In this document: positions 25,320 through 36,528 of the stretch, piece after piece | How positions within the stretch are numbered: position 1 is the first letter of the stretch | Layout of the letters: the number at the start of each line of letters is the position of its first letter | Assembly (NCBI RefSeq): GCF_021568775.1 | Contig: NZ_JAKGSG010000011.1 | Span: 92,135 to 156,134, forward strand | DNA: 64,000 nucleotides | From: Antribacter soli | GTDB taxonomy: Bacteria > Actinomycetota > Actinomycetes > Actinomycetales > Cellulomonadaceae | Reading direction: 5' to 3' | Position numbers and translations under genes: made by a program | The notes under the pieces: generated by a model | Told to the model about the DNA's origin: nothing | Seen by the model: the letters and a program-made list of their open reading frames with translations, nothing else | Database searches by the model: none

Positions 25320-26894
25320 GTGCGTCCAACGGTTCCTGCCCTGGTCATGGCCCTTGCGCTGACCCTTGCCGCCTGCACGCCCGCCGCATCCGGCGGCCCG
25401 ACGCCGGAGCCCGGGCCGGGCACGCCCGTCGCGTCTCCCTCGGCCGGGCCTGGCCCCGAGGACGTCGTCGCGACGACGGCGATCGTCGCCGGTGGCGGTG
25501 AGCTCACCGTCGAGGTGCATCCGGTCGTCCGGGCGGGCGAGCATGCGATCCTCACGCTCGACCTCCTGCCCGGCACCCCGGAGGGCGAGGACCTCGCGGT
25601 CGACGATCTGTTCGAGACGGAGATCGGCGTGCACACCACGGCGGGCGGCGGCCTCCGCCTGGTCGACCTGCCCGCCGACACGGTCTACACCGTCGCGCTC
25701 GACGCTGGCGGGGACGCGGTCACCACGCTCGACGAGTCGCCGACCATCCCGGCCGCCGGTCTGCGAGTCCGGTCCGCCTACGCCGCGCCGCCCGCCGACC
25801 AGGACAGCCTCGGCCTGCTCCTGCCGGGCGCTTACCTACCCGAGGTTCCCGTGATCGAGGGCGAGGCGACCGCCGGAGCCCTGCGACCGGCGTCGGGCAC
25901 CGAAGACACGGGTGACGGCGAGGCGACCCTCGACCTCGACGCCGTCGCCGAGGCGCCCGTCGTCGCGCTCGACTCGTACACGCGCGAGCTCGACGGCGCC
26001 GTCTCCACCCTGACCACCACGGAGCAGGTGCAGGTCACGCTCGGCGCGGACGTGCTGTTCGCCGTCGACTCGGCCGAGCTCACGCCCGAGGCCGTCGCCG
26101 CCGTCGACGCCGCGGCGGCGCACCTTGCGGGGCGTGCGCCGGGGACGATCGACGTCGTCGGGCACACGGACGACATCGCGGACGACGACCACAACCTCGA
26201 CCTGTCGGAACGCCGCGCACAGGCCGTGGCCGCGGCTCTCACCGAGCGCATCGACACTGGCGCTTACCCGATCCGCACCGAGGGGCGAGGCGAGTCCGAG
26301 CCGCTCGTGCCGAACGACGGCGACGCGAACCGGGCGCTGAACCGGCGCGTCACGCTCACTCTGACGTCCGAGGTCGTGACCGAGACGACGGTGCAGGCCG
26401 AGGGCGAGCTGCCGCCGTTCGGCGCCGGACCAGTGGGGGCGGGCCCCGAGGGCGTCGAGGTGACGTCGAACCGCCCGTACCGGGTTGCCGCGCCGCGGGC
26501 GACCCGCGTGGACGGGCACCTCGTCGTGGAGGTCCAGGTGACGGCGCTCGACGAGGCCGTGGACGACGAGGACGGCGTGGCGTTCCTCAACGGCCTCTGG
26601 TCGTATCGCGGACGAGACGCCGACTCGCCGCGCGACGCGATGAGCCTGGTGCTGCTGTCGGGCAGCACGGCCGTGTACCCGCTCGACTACCTGGCCGGCG
26701 AGACCGCGGGCGGGCGGCCCACGTGGTTTCCGCTCGGCGAGGCGGACACGCTGCGGCGCATCGACGGCGGCCAGACGCTGACGTTTACCGCCATCTACCC
26801 GGACGTCGAGGGCGCAGAGTCGGTGACGCTGCAGCTCGGCGAGGCGACCGGCACCATGCCGCTGCGCCTCACGGACGTGCCGGTGGAGGGGTAG
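25320..26894 (+). CDS. OmpA-domain lipoprotein
   Basis: 524 residues. The N-terminus has a hydrophobic stretch ending in the lipobox 'LAAC', so it is a lipoprotein with the lipidated Cys near residue 19. A Pro/Gly-rich spacer follows. The OmpA/MotB-type peptidoglycan-binding domain spans about residues 240-345: 'VLFAVDSAELTPEA', 'VVGHTDDIADDDHNLDLSERRAQAV', 'NRALNRRVTLTL'. The C-terminal 170 residues are unrecognised. In Gram-positives such proteins link membrane and cell wall. The GTG at 25320 has AGGAG 8 nt upstream. The frame stays open for another 92 codons after the TAG stop (see findings). Confidence 0.88.
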   Translation: MRPTVPALVMALALTLAACTPAASGGPTPEPGPGTPVASPSAGPGPEDVVATTAIVAGGGELTVEVHPVVRAGEHAILTLDLLPGTPEGEDLAVDDLFETEIGVHTTAGGGLRLVDLPADTVYTVALDAGGDAVTTLDESPTIPAAGLRVRSAYAAPPADQDSLGLLLPGAYLPEVPVIEGEATAGALRPASGTEDTGDGEATLDLDAVAEAPVVALDSYTRELDGAVSTLTTTEQVQVTLGADVLFAVDSAELTPEAVAAVDAAAAHLAGRAPGTIDVVGHTDDIADDDHNLDLSERRAQAVAAALTERIDTGAYPIRTEGRGESEPLVPNDGDANRALNRRVTLTLTSEVVTETTVQAEGELPPFGAGPVGAGPEGVEVTSNRPYRVAAPRATRVDGHLVVEVQVTALDEAVDDEDGVAFLNGLWSYRGRDADSPRDAMSLVLLSGSTAVYPLDYLAGETAGGRPTWFPLGEADTLRRIDGGQTLTFTAIYPDVEGAESVTLQLGEATGTMPLRLTDVPVEG

Positions 26895-26924
26895 GCCGAC
26901 TTCGTCCTTCCGGCGCCGTACCCG

Positions 26925-27170
26925 TTGCCCGCCGCGCTACGAGACGGGGCTCCCGCCCGCGTGTTCCACGTCGAGCGGCCGGCGGACGCGCCCGGCAACG
27001 ACGTCCCAGCGCTCCTGGAGACGGGTGCGGACTTCCTGCGTGAGCGCGGTCTTGGCTGTGACCGCGTTGTCGCGGTGGCCCTCCACGAGCTGTGGGATGA
27101 CACCCGAGAAGACTTCGTGGTCAGTCTGCTCGTCGTGGCGCTCGACGAGCCGCGGGTGTCCCTCGCGTGA
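26925..27170 (+). CDS. uncertain small ORF or gene remnant downstream of the OmpA lipoprotein
   Basis: In the 439-bp gap before 27334, the frame that continues straight after the lipoprotein TAG stays open to 27170. It has coding-like content ('ALLETGADFLRERGLG', 'VAVALHELWDDTREDFVVSLLVVAL'). No ATG and no good ribosome-binding site is seen; TTG at 26925 and GTG at 26961 are possible starts. It could be a truncated gene, a read-through extension of the lipoprotein, or chance in GC-rich DNA. I do not recognise the family. Confidence 0.3.
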   Translation: MPAALRDGAPARVFHVERPADAPGNDVPALLETGADFLRERGLGCDRVVAVALHELWDDTREDFVVSLLVVALDEPRVSLA

Positions 27171-27333
27171 GGGGCGCGATCCGGAGCCGCTGTGGCCGTG
27201 CGGCCCGTCCGAGGACGCGTTGTTCCTCAGCCTGCTGCCAGGCGCCGTCCCATCCTCGAGTGATGTGCCGGTCGTACGGGGCGGCGGTGGGTTACCGTCT
27301 GGCCCTGCTACCCCTGCGCGGAAGGACGAACGG

Positions 27334-27495
27334 TTGACTGAGCAGACCGTGACACTGCACCTGCCTCTCAGGTCGACGGCCGAGGTGGGCTCCGACGGGT
27401 ACGCCTATCCCTGGATCGAGCTCCTGTGCGAGTGGTTCTTCGAGCGCGTCGGTGACTCCCGCGCGGGTCGCCGGGTCGAGATCAATGAGGCCTGA
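27334..27495 (+). CDS. small hypothetical protein, 53 aa
   Basis: A TTG start at 27334 is preceded by GGAAGGA with a 7-nt spacing, a good Shine-Dalgarno that decides the start. The product of 53 residues contains 'LPLRSTAEVGSDGYAYPWIE' and 'EWFFERVGDSRAG' and ends acidic. There is no signal peptide or membrane helix. It is not recognised and has no operon partner; a family-A hairpin lies about 95 bp downstream. Confidence 0.5.
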   Translation: MTEQTVTLHLPLRSTAEVGSDGYAYPWIELLCEWFFERVGDSRAGRRVEINEA

Positions 27496-27590
27496 ACGGG
27501 CTCGGATTCTTTGAGTCGTTCATCGTCCCGCCACCTGGAAAGGCCTGGCTCCGGCTGTTGGCGCCTTCGGTTGGCACTCGACTGCCGGGG

Positions 27591-27631
27591 CCGCTCACTG
27601 TGGGTTGACGATGTCAACTCACAGTGAGCGG
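27591..27631. repeat. palindromic element, family A, copy 1
   Basis: The arms CCGCTCACTGTGGGTTGAC and GTCAACTCACAGTGAGCGG pair over 19 bp with one G-T wobble and a 3-nt loop. Related copies are at 42481 (half only), 47162-47208 and 59413-59460. It is intergenic, between a small plus-strand gene and the HepT gene, so it could also act as a bidirectional terminator. Confidence 0.75.
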
Positions 27632-27722
27632 ACATCGACCGGTATGGCACCGGGGCATGGCGTAGCCAAAGACACCTTGGCTACGACGAGTGGAGTCGCT
27701 CACCGAGGCGAGTGAGAACGAC

Positions 27723-28199
27723 TCAAGCCGGGCGCTCGGGTGCGGCCAGCTCGTCGGGGAGGTCGATCGGGTCGTCCGGCGACGCGGGCAGCCCGAGGTC
27801 GGCAGCGAGCCGGGGGACCGCCACACTGAGCACCGCCCACACGATCTCGTAGTTGACGTCGTCGTACTGGTGCGCGGCGATGTTCCGCGTCTGGGCGATC
27901 TGCCGCCACGGCACCGTGTGGAAGTGCTCCTTCACCCGGCCGTGCAGTTTTTCGGCCACGCTCGCGATCTCGATGATCAGGTACGTGGCGGCGGCCCGGG
28001 GCTGCCATGCGTCCTTCGCGACGAAGGCGTCATGGCCGGCCGCCACGATCTGAGCGGCCTGGTCCACGAACACGACCAGATCGCGCAGCCGACGCTGGGT
28101 CTGCCCGGGATCGTAAGGACGCCGCGCGACGTCGCCGAGGCTCCCCGGCGGCGCGGGGTCGCGTCGGAACCTAGGGTGCTCCGCCTCGCCGCCGGTCAC
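27723..28199 (-). CDS. hepT: HepT-like toxin (DUF86, HEPN)
   Basis: 158 residues. The core from about residue 33 matches HepT/DUF86 HEPN proteins: 'LRDLVVFVDQAAQIV', 'AATYLIIEIASVAEKL', and the RX4-6H-type catalytic motif as 'RNIAAHQYDDVNYEIVW'. HepT toxins act as RNases or are AMP-ylated by the MntA partner. The first 30 residues are a charged extension. Its start overlaps the stop of the upstream nucleotidyltransferase antitoxin gene by 4 bp, the standard arrangement of this toxin-antitoxin type. Confidence 0.85.
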   Translation of the reverse strand: MTGGEAEHPRFRRDPAPPGSLGDVARRPYDPGQTQRRLRDLVVFVDQAAQIVAAGHDAFVAKDAWQPRAAATYLIIEIASVAEKLHGRVKEHFHTVPWRQIAQTRNIAAHQYDDVNYEIVWAVLSVAVPRLAADLGLPASPDDPIDLPDELAAPERPA

Positions 28200-28654
28200 A
28201 GCCCGAGCGCCTCACGCCGGGCCTCGTCCAGCGTGCGGCTCTCGCCCGTGTCGTCGACGACGTCGACGTCGACGGTGAGGAGCTCCTCGAATGCCTCCGT
28301 CAGTGCGAAGAACCCCAGCCGGGACTCGGTGTCGGGGAACGTCACCAGCAGGTCCACGTCCGACCACTCGGTGTCCGTGCCCCGCGCGACCGACCCGAAG
28401 ACGCGGACGTCGCGCACCCCGAACCGTGCCGCGGTGGCCAGGACGGCCTCCCGGTTGCGCGCCAGGAGGTCGCCGGGTCGCGCACGCAACGCGGCGACGA
28501 GCCGACGGCGGACGTCGTCCGTGGCCGCCCGCCGGCCCGACTCGACCGACGCGATCGTGGGCTGGTGGACGCCCGAGAGCTCCGCCAGGCGCGTCTGGGT
28601 CAGGCCGAGTGCTGTCCGCCGAGCCTTGAGCCACCGGGGGAAGTCCATGTCCAC
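28196..28654 (-). CDS. mntA: MntA-like antitoxin: XRE helix-turn-helix fused to minimal nucleotidyltransferase
   Basis: 152 residues with two domains. An N-terminal XRE helix-turn-helix (about 7-55: 'LGLTQTRLAELSGVHQPTIASVESGR') is fused to a minimal nucleotidyltransferase with 'VFGSVARGTDTEWSDVDLLV', the GSx10DxD motif. MntA proteins neutralise HepT by oligo-AMPylation. The fused DNA-binding domain probably lets the antitoxin repress its own promoter; a short palindrome TACCGCGGTA lies 11 bp upstream of the GTG at 28654. An ATG at 28648 is an alternative start. It is coupled to hepT. Confidence 0.85.
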   Translation of the reverse strand: MDMDFPRWLKARRTALGLTQTRLAELSGVHQPTIASVESGRRAATDDVRRRLVAALRARPGDLLARNREAVLATAARFGVRDVRVFGSVARGTDTEWSDVDLLVTFPDTESRLGFFALTEAFEELLTVDVDVVDDTGESRTLDEARREALGL

Positions 28655-28919
28655 GCCACCACGGTACCGCGGTATAGCGGATCTGTTATGGCACGGCCTC
28701 GGCGTGGGGCGTCATGCGTGCTCCAAAGGCTGACCGGGCGTGACATGACGCCCGCTGGAATCCATGGACTCCTCCAGGATCTGTTCGCTACCTTTGCGCC
28801 GCGGGGGACTCGCGGGCGTGCGGATGCCTCAAAGCCGCACTCGGCCATGCCGGTCGGCTGCGTCTGGTCGAACGCTCCGAGCAGCGCGTGTAGCGGCTCA
28901 ACAGCTGGAGGTGACGTGG
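28655..28919. other. intergenic region between the mntA-hepT operon and an orphan gene
   Basis: About 265 bp. Besides the palindrome near 28665 it holds no recognised feature. GC content drops from about 28680 on, marking the start of a less GC-rich stretch that runs to about 30080. Confidence 0.4.
28662..28675. promoter_or_regulatory. palindrome upstream of the mntA-hepT operon, candidate autoregulatory operator
   Basis: CGGTACCG and the overlapping perfect palindrome TACCGCGGTA (28665-28674) lie just upstream of the antitoxin GTG. On the minus strand a TATACC just before them could be a -10. XRE-type antitoxins usually bind such sites; binding here is inference. Confidence 0.35.
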
Positions 28920-29264
28920 ATGAAATACTTCTACTTCTCGGATTTATCCAGTCGCGGCAAGTTGCCAAGAGCCTCGACGAGCAACCTGCTTCCCTCGTTG
29001 GCGATCGCCGCTGCCGACAACTTGAACGAGGCCAAGCGGCGGCTGCATGCACTGGGGCTACGTGCGGGCAAGCCGCGAAAGGCGACGGCGAAAGAAGTGC
29101 GCGTCCTGCAAGACATGGGTGCGACCGTGGCGTGGAATACGGCGGATATGGAAGAAGGCGAGTGGTTGTACGACATGACCGTGGACGAGTATGTCGAGGG
29201 GCGCTCGAGCGCAGTTGCAGTGCAGGACGAGACCGGAGCGGGTGGCACCAGTGTTCATCAGTGA
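28920..29264 (+). CDS. hypothetical protein, 114 aa
   Basis: The ATG at 28920 has GGAGG 7 nt upstream, a strong ribosome-binding site that rules out the longer open frame from 28764. The 114-residue product begins 'MKYFYFSDLSSRGKLP', contains 'ADNLNEAKRRLHALGLRAG' (a likely helix) and 'EEGEWLYDMTVDEYVEG', and lacks signal peptide or membrane helices. I do not recognise it. Base use is less GC-rich than its neighbours, suggesting recent acquisition. It overlaps the next gene by 14 bp. Confidence 0.6.
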   Translation: MKYFYFSDLSSRGKLPRASTSNLLPSLAIAAADNLNEAKRRLHALGLRAGKPRKATAKEVRVLQDMGATVAWNTADMEEGEWLYDMTVDEYVEGRSSAVAVQDETGAGGTSVHQ

Positions 29265-29687
29265 CTCGCATGTGAGGCCAGTTGGCTGGCGCGCGCTGCT
29301 CTCGCTTGTAGGCGCAACATTCCTCATGATCTCGGCCGCCGTCTTCTTCGACAGTACAAGTGATCCAATCACTCGATGGGGTGCCGTGTCTGGCGGTGTG
29401 GCCTCTCTGGGATTCACCATTGCCGGCGCGAGAATTTGCGTCGTTTGCACGGCGAATGGGATCGTGGAGCGGAGGATTGGCAAGTCTCTGCGGATCAACA
29501 GGCCGGCCCGTGTGGAGGTCCCGGAATCTGCGACACATGGTGGGGTGGCATGCTGGTTGTACCAGTAGTGACGACGGCCGAGGGGGACCAGGTCGAGTTG
29601 ACGTCTGTCGCAACGTACGCCATTTCTTCGCGAGGTAGGCGCCGGGTCCAATTGGCCGAAGAATCGATTCGTCGCTGGCTGTCCTGA
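29251..29687 (+). pseudogene. frameshifted PH-domain-like membrane protein
   Basis: From the GTG at 29251 the frame encodes two hydrophobic helices ('GWRALLSLVGATFLMISAAVFF' region and 'VSGGVASLGFTIAGARI') and the start of a PH-like domain ('VCTANGIVERRIG'). It stops at 29566-29568. The rest of the domain ('VVTTAEGDQVELTS', 'RRVQLAEESIRRWLS') continues in the -1 frame to 29687. The two halves join well at the GGGG run 29542-29545, so one G is probably missing. A sequencing error, a true null allele or programmed slippage are all possible. The family is an actinobacterial small membrane PH-domain protein of unknown role. Confidence 0.6.
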
Positions 29688-29755
29688 TACCGGGTGGGGC
29701 CAGGCTCTGACGGCATCTCGGCCGGATCGGGTCCGTCAACGCCGATCCGCCTGGC

Positions 29756-30082
29756 ATGAACAAGGTGGTGCGAGTGAAGCGAACGGAATTCATTGCCGTC
29801 GACTATACGGTCGATGACAGCGCAGTTGTCACGCAGTTCCTGGAGCAGGTCGTTCGATCGGTTCGACTCGACCTTGTCAACCTTGATTGGTATGACGGGA
29901 TGGCGCACTTTCAGCAGGGTTCCATCGCGATGCCCGATTCGATTCGCGCGCGATGGCGGTCCAGCACTGTGAACCTCCGCGGGCTTGACCCGGACGCGCC
30001 TGAAGGTGAGTGGGTCCTGCGCTACGCGCCATACTCGAATTCGGCAGGAGTATCAGTTGGGAATGGACACGCCACGGAGTGA
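29756..30082 (+). CDS. hypothetical protein, 108 aa
   Basis: 108 residues with no signal peptide or membrane helix. Content such as 'VDYTVDDSAVVTQFLEQVVRSV' and 'LVNLDWYDGMAHFQQG' looks like a real folded protein. The ATG at 29756 has no good ribosome-binding site; GTG at 29771 is an alternative. Codon use is less GC-biased than the neighbours, as in the two genes before it. The TGA stop is formed by the first bases of a long palindromic element (30079 onward), so the gene may have been truncated there. Not recognised. Confidence 0.5.
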   Translation: MNKVVRVKRTEFIAVDYTVDDSAVVTQFLEQVVRSVRLDLVNLDWYDGMAHFQQGSIAMPDSIRARWRSSTVNLRGLDPDAPEGEWVLRYAPYSNSAGVSVGNGHATE

Positions 30083-30203
30083 TCGGTAGTTCGTCGCATG
30101 ATCGGCAGTTCGAGCTGCCGATCATGCACCCCACGGCGTGTTGGCTTGCCGGTCCCTTGTCGCCCGGCCCGCCCCCCCCCCCCCCCGACGAACTACCGAT
30201 CAC
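30079..30203. repeat. palindromic element, family C, copy 1, split by a poly-C-containing insert
   Basis: Outer arms GTGATCGGTAGTTCGTCG (30079-30096) and its exact complement (30186-30203) flank a perfect inner hairpin at 30097-30126 with arms CATGATCGGCAG and CTGCCGATCATG. Removing 30127-30185 would leave one continuous perfect hairpin of 30-bp arms, matching the intact copy at 50041-50122. The extra 59 bp end in 14 of a 15-C run. The rest of the 319-bp gap to mfd shows another partial AGCTACCGATCAC copy at about 30217 and no gene. Confidence 0.75.
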
Positions 30204-30401
30204 GCTGCGCGGCAGTGGGAGCTACCGATCACTCGGGCGGGCGGGGCGGCGGAGCGGCCGGGCCGGCCGCCGGGCGTGCCTGTCGGTGGCTCGGAGTAAC
30301 CTGAGGACAGCCCGCCACCCCCCATCCAGGGGGAGGTGGGCCCGCCGTCGTGCGTCTGCGTCCGTGCGCCGCCGCCCGCGAGCCCCGAGCGAAGGACTCC
30401 C

Positions 30402-34034
<3,633 letters not shown>

Positions 34035-34069
34035 CGCCCGCCCCGGGACCCCGGCCGAGCTGACCCACC

Positions 34070-34112
34070 CGCCGAGGTGGTCGGTCCGTCGGACCACGCG
34101 ACCACCTCGGCG
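34070..34112. terminator. palindromic element, family D, copy 1; likely mfd terminator
   Basis: The arms CGCCGAGGTGGTCG (34070-34083) and CGACCACCTCGGCG (34099-34112) pair perfectly around a 15-nt loop, 35 bp after the mfd stop. No T-run follows, which is common in high-GC actinobacteria. The same sequence family recurs at 41135-41196 and, degenerate, at 35801-35830. Confidence 0.6.
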
Positions 34113-34160
34113 TGGGAACCGTGCCGAGACAGTCGGTCCGTCCGGCGTCGAATCGTTACG

Positions 34161-34188
34161 TCTAATGGTCAGTACCCTGTCCATTAGA
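34161..34188. promoter_or_regulatory. palindromic operator 1 of the hipBA operon
   Basis: TCTAATGG and CCATTAGA form perfect 8-bp arms separated by 12 bp, 42-69 bp upstream of hipB. HipB proteins bind palindromes upstream of their own operon; this site and the one at 34194-34217 are likely targets. Confidence 0.6.
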
Positions 34189-34193
34189 GCTTG

Positions 34194-34217
34194 TTCCGGT
34201 TACCCTGGTAACCGGAA
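34194..34217. promoter_or_regulatory. palindromic operator 2 of the hipBA operon
   Basis: TTCCGGTTACC and GGTAACCGGAA are perfect 11-bp arms around a CT centre, ending 12 bp before the hipB ATG and touching its ribosome-binding site (AAAGGA). It could block both transcription and initiation. It differs in sequence from operator 1, so two proteins or two binding modes may be involved. Confidence 0.65.
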
Positions 34218-34229
34218 AGGATCCCTTCG

Positions 34230-34532
34230 ATGGCCCGTACCTCCCTCCGGACCCAGCGCGACCTCCTCGTCCTCGGCGAGAACGTCCGCGCCTGGCGCAA
34301 GATCCACGGACTGACCGCCCAGCTCGTCGCCGACCGTGCAGGCATCACCCGCACCACGTTGCGCGGCATCGAGACGGGTACCGGCGCGGCCAGCCTCGAG
34401 AACGTGCTCGCCGTCCTGCGAGTGCTCGGCATCGCGGACACGGTCGTCGCGGCGACGGACCCGCTCACCACCGAGATCGGCAGGTTCCACGCGGAACGGA
34501 CGCTCCCGCAGCGCGTCCGGGTACCGAGGTGA
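34230..34532 (+). CDS. hipB: HipB-like XRE antitoxin/repressor
   Basis: 100 residues with an XRE helix-turn-helix at about 15-70 ('LGENVRAWRKIHGLTAQLVADRAGITRTTLRGIETG'). The C-terminal 30 residues are short and basic. The ATG at 34230 has AAAGGA 8 nt upstream. It stands 4 bp before hipA, whose ribosome-binding site GAGGTGA overlaps the hipB stop, so the genes are co-expressed. It is likely both antitoxin and autorepressor, given two palindromes directly upstream. Confidence 0.88.
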   Translation: MARTSLRTQRDLLVLGENVRAWRKIHGLTAQLVADRAGITRTTLRGIETGTGAASLENVLAVLRVLGIADTVVAATDPLTTEIGRFHAERTLPQRVRVPR

Positions 34533-34536
34533 TCGC

Positions 34537-35796
34537 ATGAGCATCCACGTCACCGTCCAGCTCCCCGGGGGCGAGATGGTCCATGCCGGAGAGCTGGACC
34601 TGCACCTCAACCGGGGCGGGGCCCTCATCGGCTCAACGTTCAGCTACGCGGCGACCTACCTGCGCCACCCGCGCGCGTACCCGCTCTGCCCAGAGCTGCC
34701 GCTCACCCCGGGGTCCATCCCCTCGGGCGGCGACCGGCCGCTGTTCGGCGTCTTCGCCGACTGCCAGCCGGACCAGTGGGGCCGCACCCTGCTCTTCAAC
34801 GCCGAGCGCCGAGCGGCCAAGGCCGAGGGCCGCAGGCTCCTGACCCTCACCGAGGTGGACTTCCTGCTCGGCGTGCAGGACGACACGCGGCTCGGCGCCC
34901 TGCGCTTCTCCACCGACGAGGGCAAGACGTTCCTCGCACCGGCCCGGGCCGAGATCCCGTCCCTCGTGGACCTGCCGGCGCTGACGGAGGCGGCGGACGC
35001 CGTCGTGCACCACCGGGAGACCGACCGTGACGTGCGGCTCCTCGTCCAGGCGGGCACCTCCATGGGCGGCGCCCGGCCCAAGGTGACCGTGCGGGACGCC
35101 GACGGGACGCTCTGGATGGCGAAGCTGCCCGAGCGCGCCGACCGCTGGGACGTGCAGGCCTGGGAGTACGTGACGCTGAGGCTTGCGTCCCGCGCCGGCA
35201 TCGAGGTGCCCGTCGCGAGGCTGCACCGGGTCGACGACGGGGGCACCATCCTCCTCACCCGGCGGTTCGACCGCTCCGCGAGCGACGACCGGATCGGGTT
35301 CCTCTCCGCCGACAGCCTCACGCAGAAGGCGTTCTTCGAGACCATCGACTACCGGACGCTCGCCGAGACGCTGGCGGACCACTCGGGCCGCCCCGCGACC
35401 GACGGGCACGACCTCTTCCGGCGCGTCGCGTTCACGCTGCTCGTCCGCAACATCGACGACCACATGAAGAACCACGGCTTCCTGCGTCGGCCCGACGGCT
35501 GGTCGCTCTCCCCGCTGTTCGACGTCAATCCCAACCCGTTCGCCGTCGCCGAGTCCACGCCGCTGCGGCCCGGCGGCGACCGGCTCGACCGCGACGTGCG
35601 CGAGCTGCTGCGCAGCTGCGACTCGTACGGGCTGCGCGGGTCCGAGGCTCGCCGCGTGCTCGCCGAGGTCGAGGCCGCGACCAGCGGGTGGGCGACGCTC
35701 GCCGCGGAGGTGGGGCTGCCCCGGGAGGAGATCGCGCTCATGGCAGAGGCGTTCGAGAACCCGAACCGTCTCGAGGCCCAGGGCCTGGCGGCGTGA
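34537..35796 (+). CDS. hipA: HipA-like serine/threonine kinase toxin
   Basis: 419 residues. N-terminal subdomain with 'LFGVFADCQPDQWGRTLL'; glycine-rich ATP loop 'GTSMGGARPKVTV'; 'LWMAKLPE' with the ATP-binding Lys; catalytic loop 'RNIDDHMKNHGF'; and the metal-binding 'FDVNPNP'. All key residues of an active HipA kinase are visible. HipA toxins phosphorylate glutamyl-tRNA synthetase or other targets and slow growth. It is coupled to hipB. The last part ends 24 bp before the stop of a convergent gene, with a degenerate palindrome between. Confidence 0.92.
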   Translation: MSIHVTVQLPGGEMVHAGELDLHLNRGGALIGSTFSYAATYLRHPRAYPLCPELPLTPGSIPSGGDRPLFGVFADCQPDQWGRTLLFNAERRAAKAEGRRLLTLTEVDFLLGVQDDTRLGALRFSTDEGKTFLAPARAEIPSLVDLPALTEAADAVVHHRETDRDVRLLVQAGTSMGGARPKVTVRDADGTLWMAKLPERADRWDVQAWEYVTLRLASRAGIEVPVARLHRVDDGGTILLTRRFDRSASDDRIGFLSADSLTQKAFFETIDYRTLAETLADHSGRPATDGHDLFRRVAFTLLVRNIDDHMKNHGFLRRPDGWSLSPLFDVNPNPFAVAESTPLRPGGDRLDRDVRELLRSCDSYGLRGSEARRVLAEVEAATSGWATLAAEVGLPREEIALMAEAFENPNRLEAQGLAA

Positions 35797-35800
35797 GCGC

Positions 35801-35830
35801 GCCGAGGTAGAACCTGCCGACTACTTCGGC
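35801..35830. repeat. degenerate family-D palindrome between convergent genes
   Basis: GCCGAGGTAG and CTACTTCGGC are imperfect arms around an AACCTGCCGA loop. The CTA at 35821-35823 is the TAG stop of the minus-strand amidotransferase. Probably a shared terminator for hipA and the amidotransferase gene. Confidence 0.45.
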
Positions 35831-36528
35831 ACGGGCGCGCAGACCACCTCCGCCCACGCCCGGACCAGCGCCTCGGCCTGCGTCGCGTTCTCGTCCGCCC
35901 GCTCCAGCGCCGCGGTCGCCAGCGCCGCCCGGTCGATGCCCTGGGCCGAGAGCGCGGCCTCGTTCCAGTCGGCGATCCGCTCGGGCCGCACCTCGGGGTG
36001 GAACTGCAGCCCCCACGCCGAGGACCCCACGCGGAACGCCTGCACCGCGCACGCGTCGCTGGTCGCGAGCAGCTCCGCTCCGGCGGGCAGCGCGGTCACG
36101 GAGTCCTGGTGGTTCTGGATCATCCACAGCGGCCCGACCTCGGTGAGCAGCGCGAACACCGGATCCCCGGCGGCCGAGGGCAGCACCCGCAGCGCGCACA
36201 TCCCGCGCTCGGTCTCGCCCGACTGCGCCGTCACCGTGCCGCCCGCGACGTACGCCAGCAGCTGCGCGCCGAGGCAGATCCCCAGGATCGGCATCTCGGC
36301 GGAGAGCGCCGCCGACACGAGGGACCGCTCGTGCGCGAGCCAGGGGTGACGTTCGTCGTCGTCAGGCACGAAACCCCCGCCGAGCAGGATGAGTCCGGCG
36401 AAGCCGGCGAGATCCGGCGGAAGGTCGTCGCCGGGGGTGAGCACGGGCTCGATCCCGGCGTCGGCAAGCCAGTCGTCGAGGCGCCCCGCACCGCTGGTCG
36501 GCGAGTTCTGGACCACGAGGACGCGCAT
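35821..36528 (-). CDS. class I glutamine amidotransferase-like protein
   Basis: 235 residues with the class I GATase fold: 'ILLGGGFVPDDDERHPWLAHE', the nucleophile elbow 'ILGICLGAQLLAY' and the catalytic histidine in 'GLQFHPEV'. It resembles stand-alone GMP-synthase-like GATases (GuaA_1/YfeJ type) whose substrates are mostly unknown. The ATG at 36528 overlaps the stop of a 42-codon ORF by one base (TGATG). Its own stop lies within a degenerate family-D palindrome. Confidence 0.88.
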   Translation of the reverse strand: MRVLVVQNSPTSGAGRLDDWLADAGIEPVLTPGDDLPPDLAGFAGLILLGGGFVPDDDERHPWLAHERSLVSAALSAEMPILGICLGAQLLAYVAGGTVTAQSGETERGMCALRVLPSAAGDPVFALLTEVGPLWMIQNHQDSVTALPAGAELLATSDACAVQAFRVGSSAWGLQFHPEVRPERIADWNEAALSAQGIDRAALATAALERADENATQAEALVRAWAEVVCAPVPK

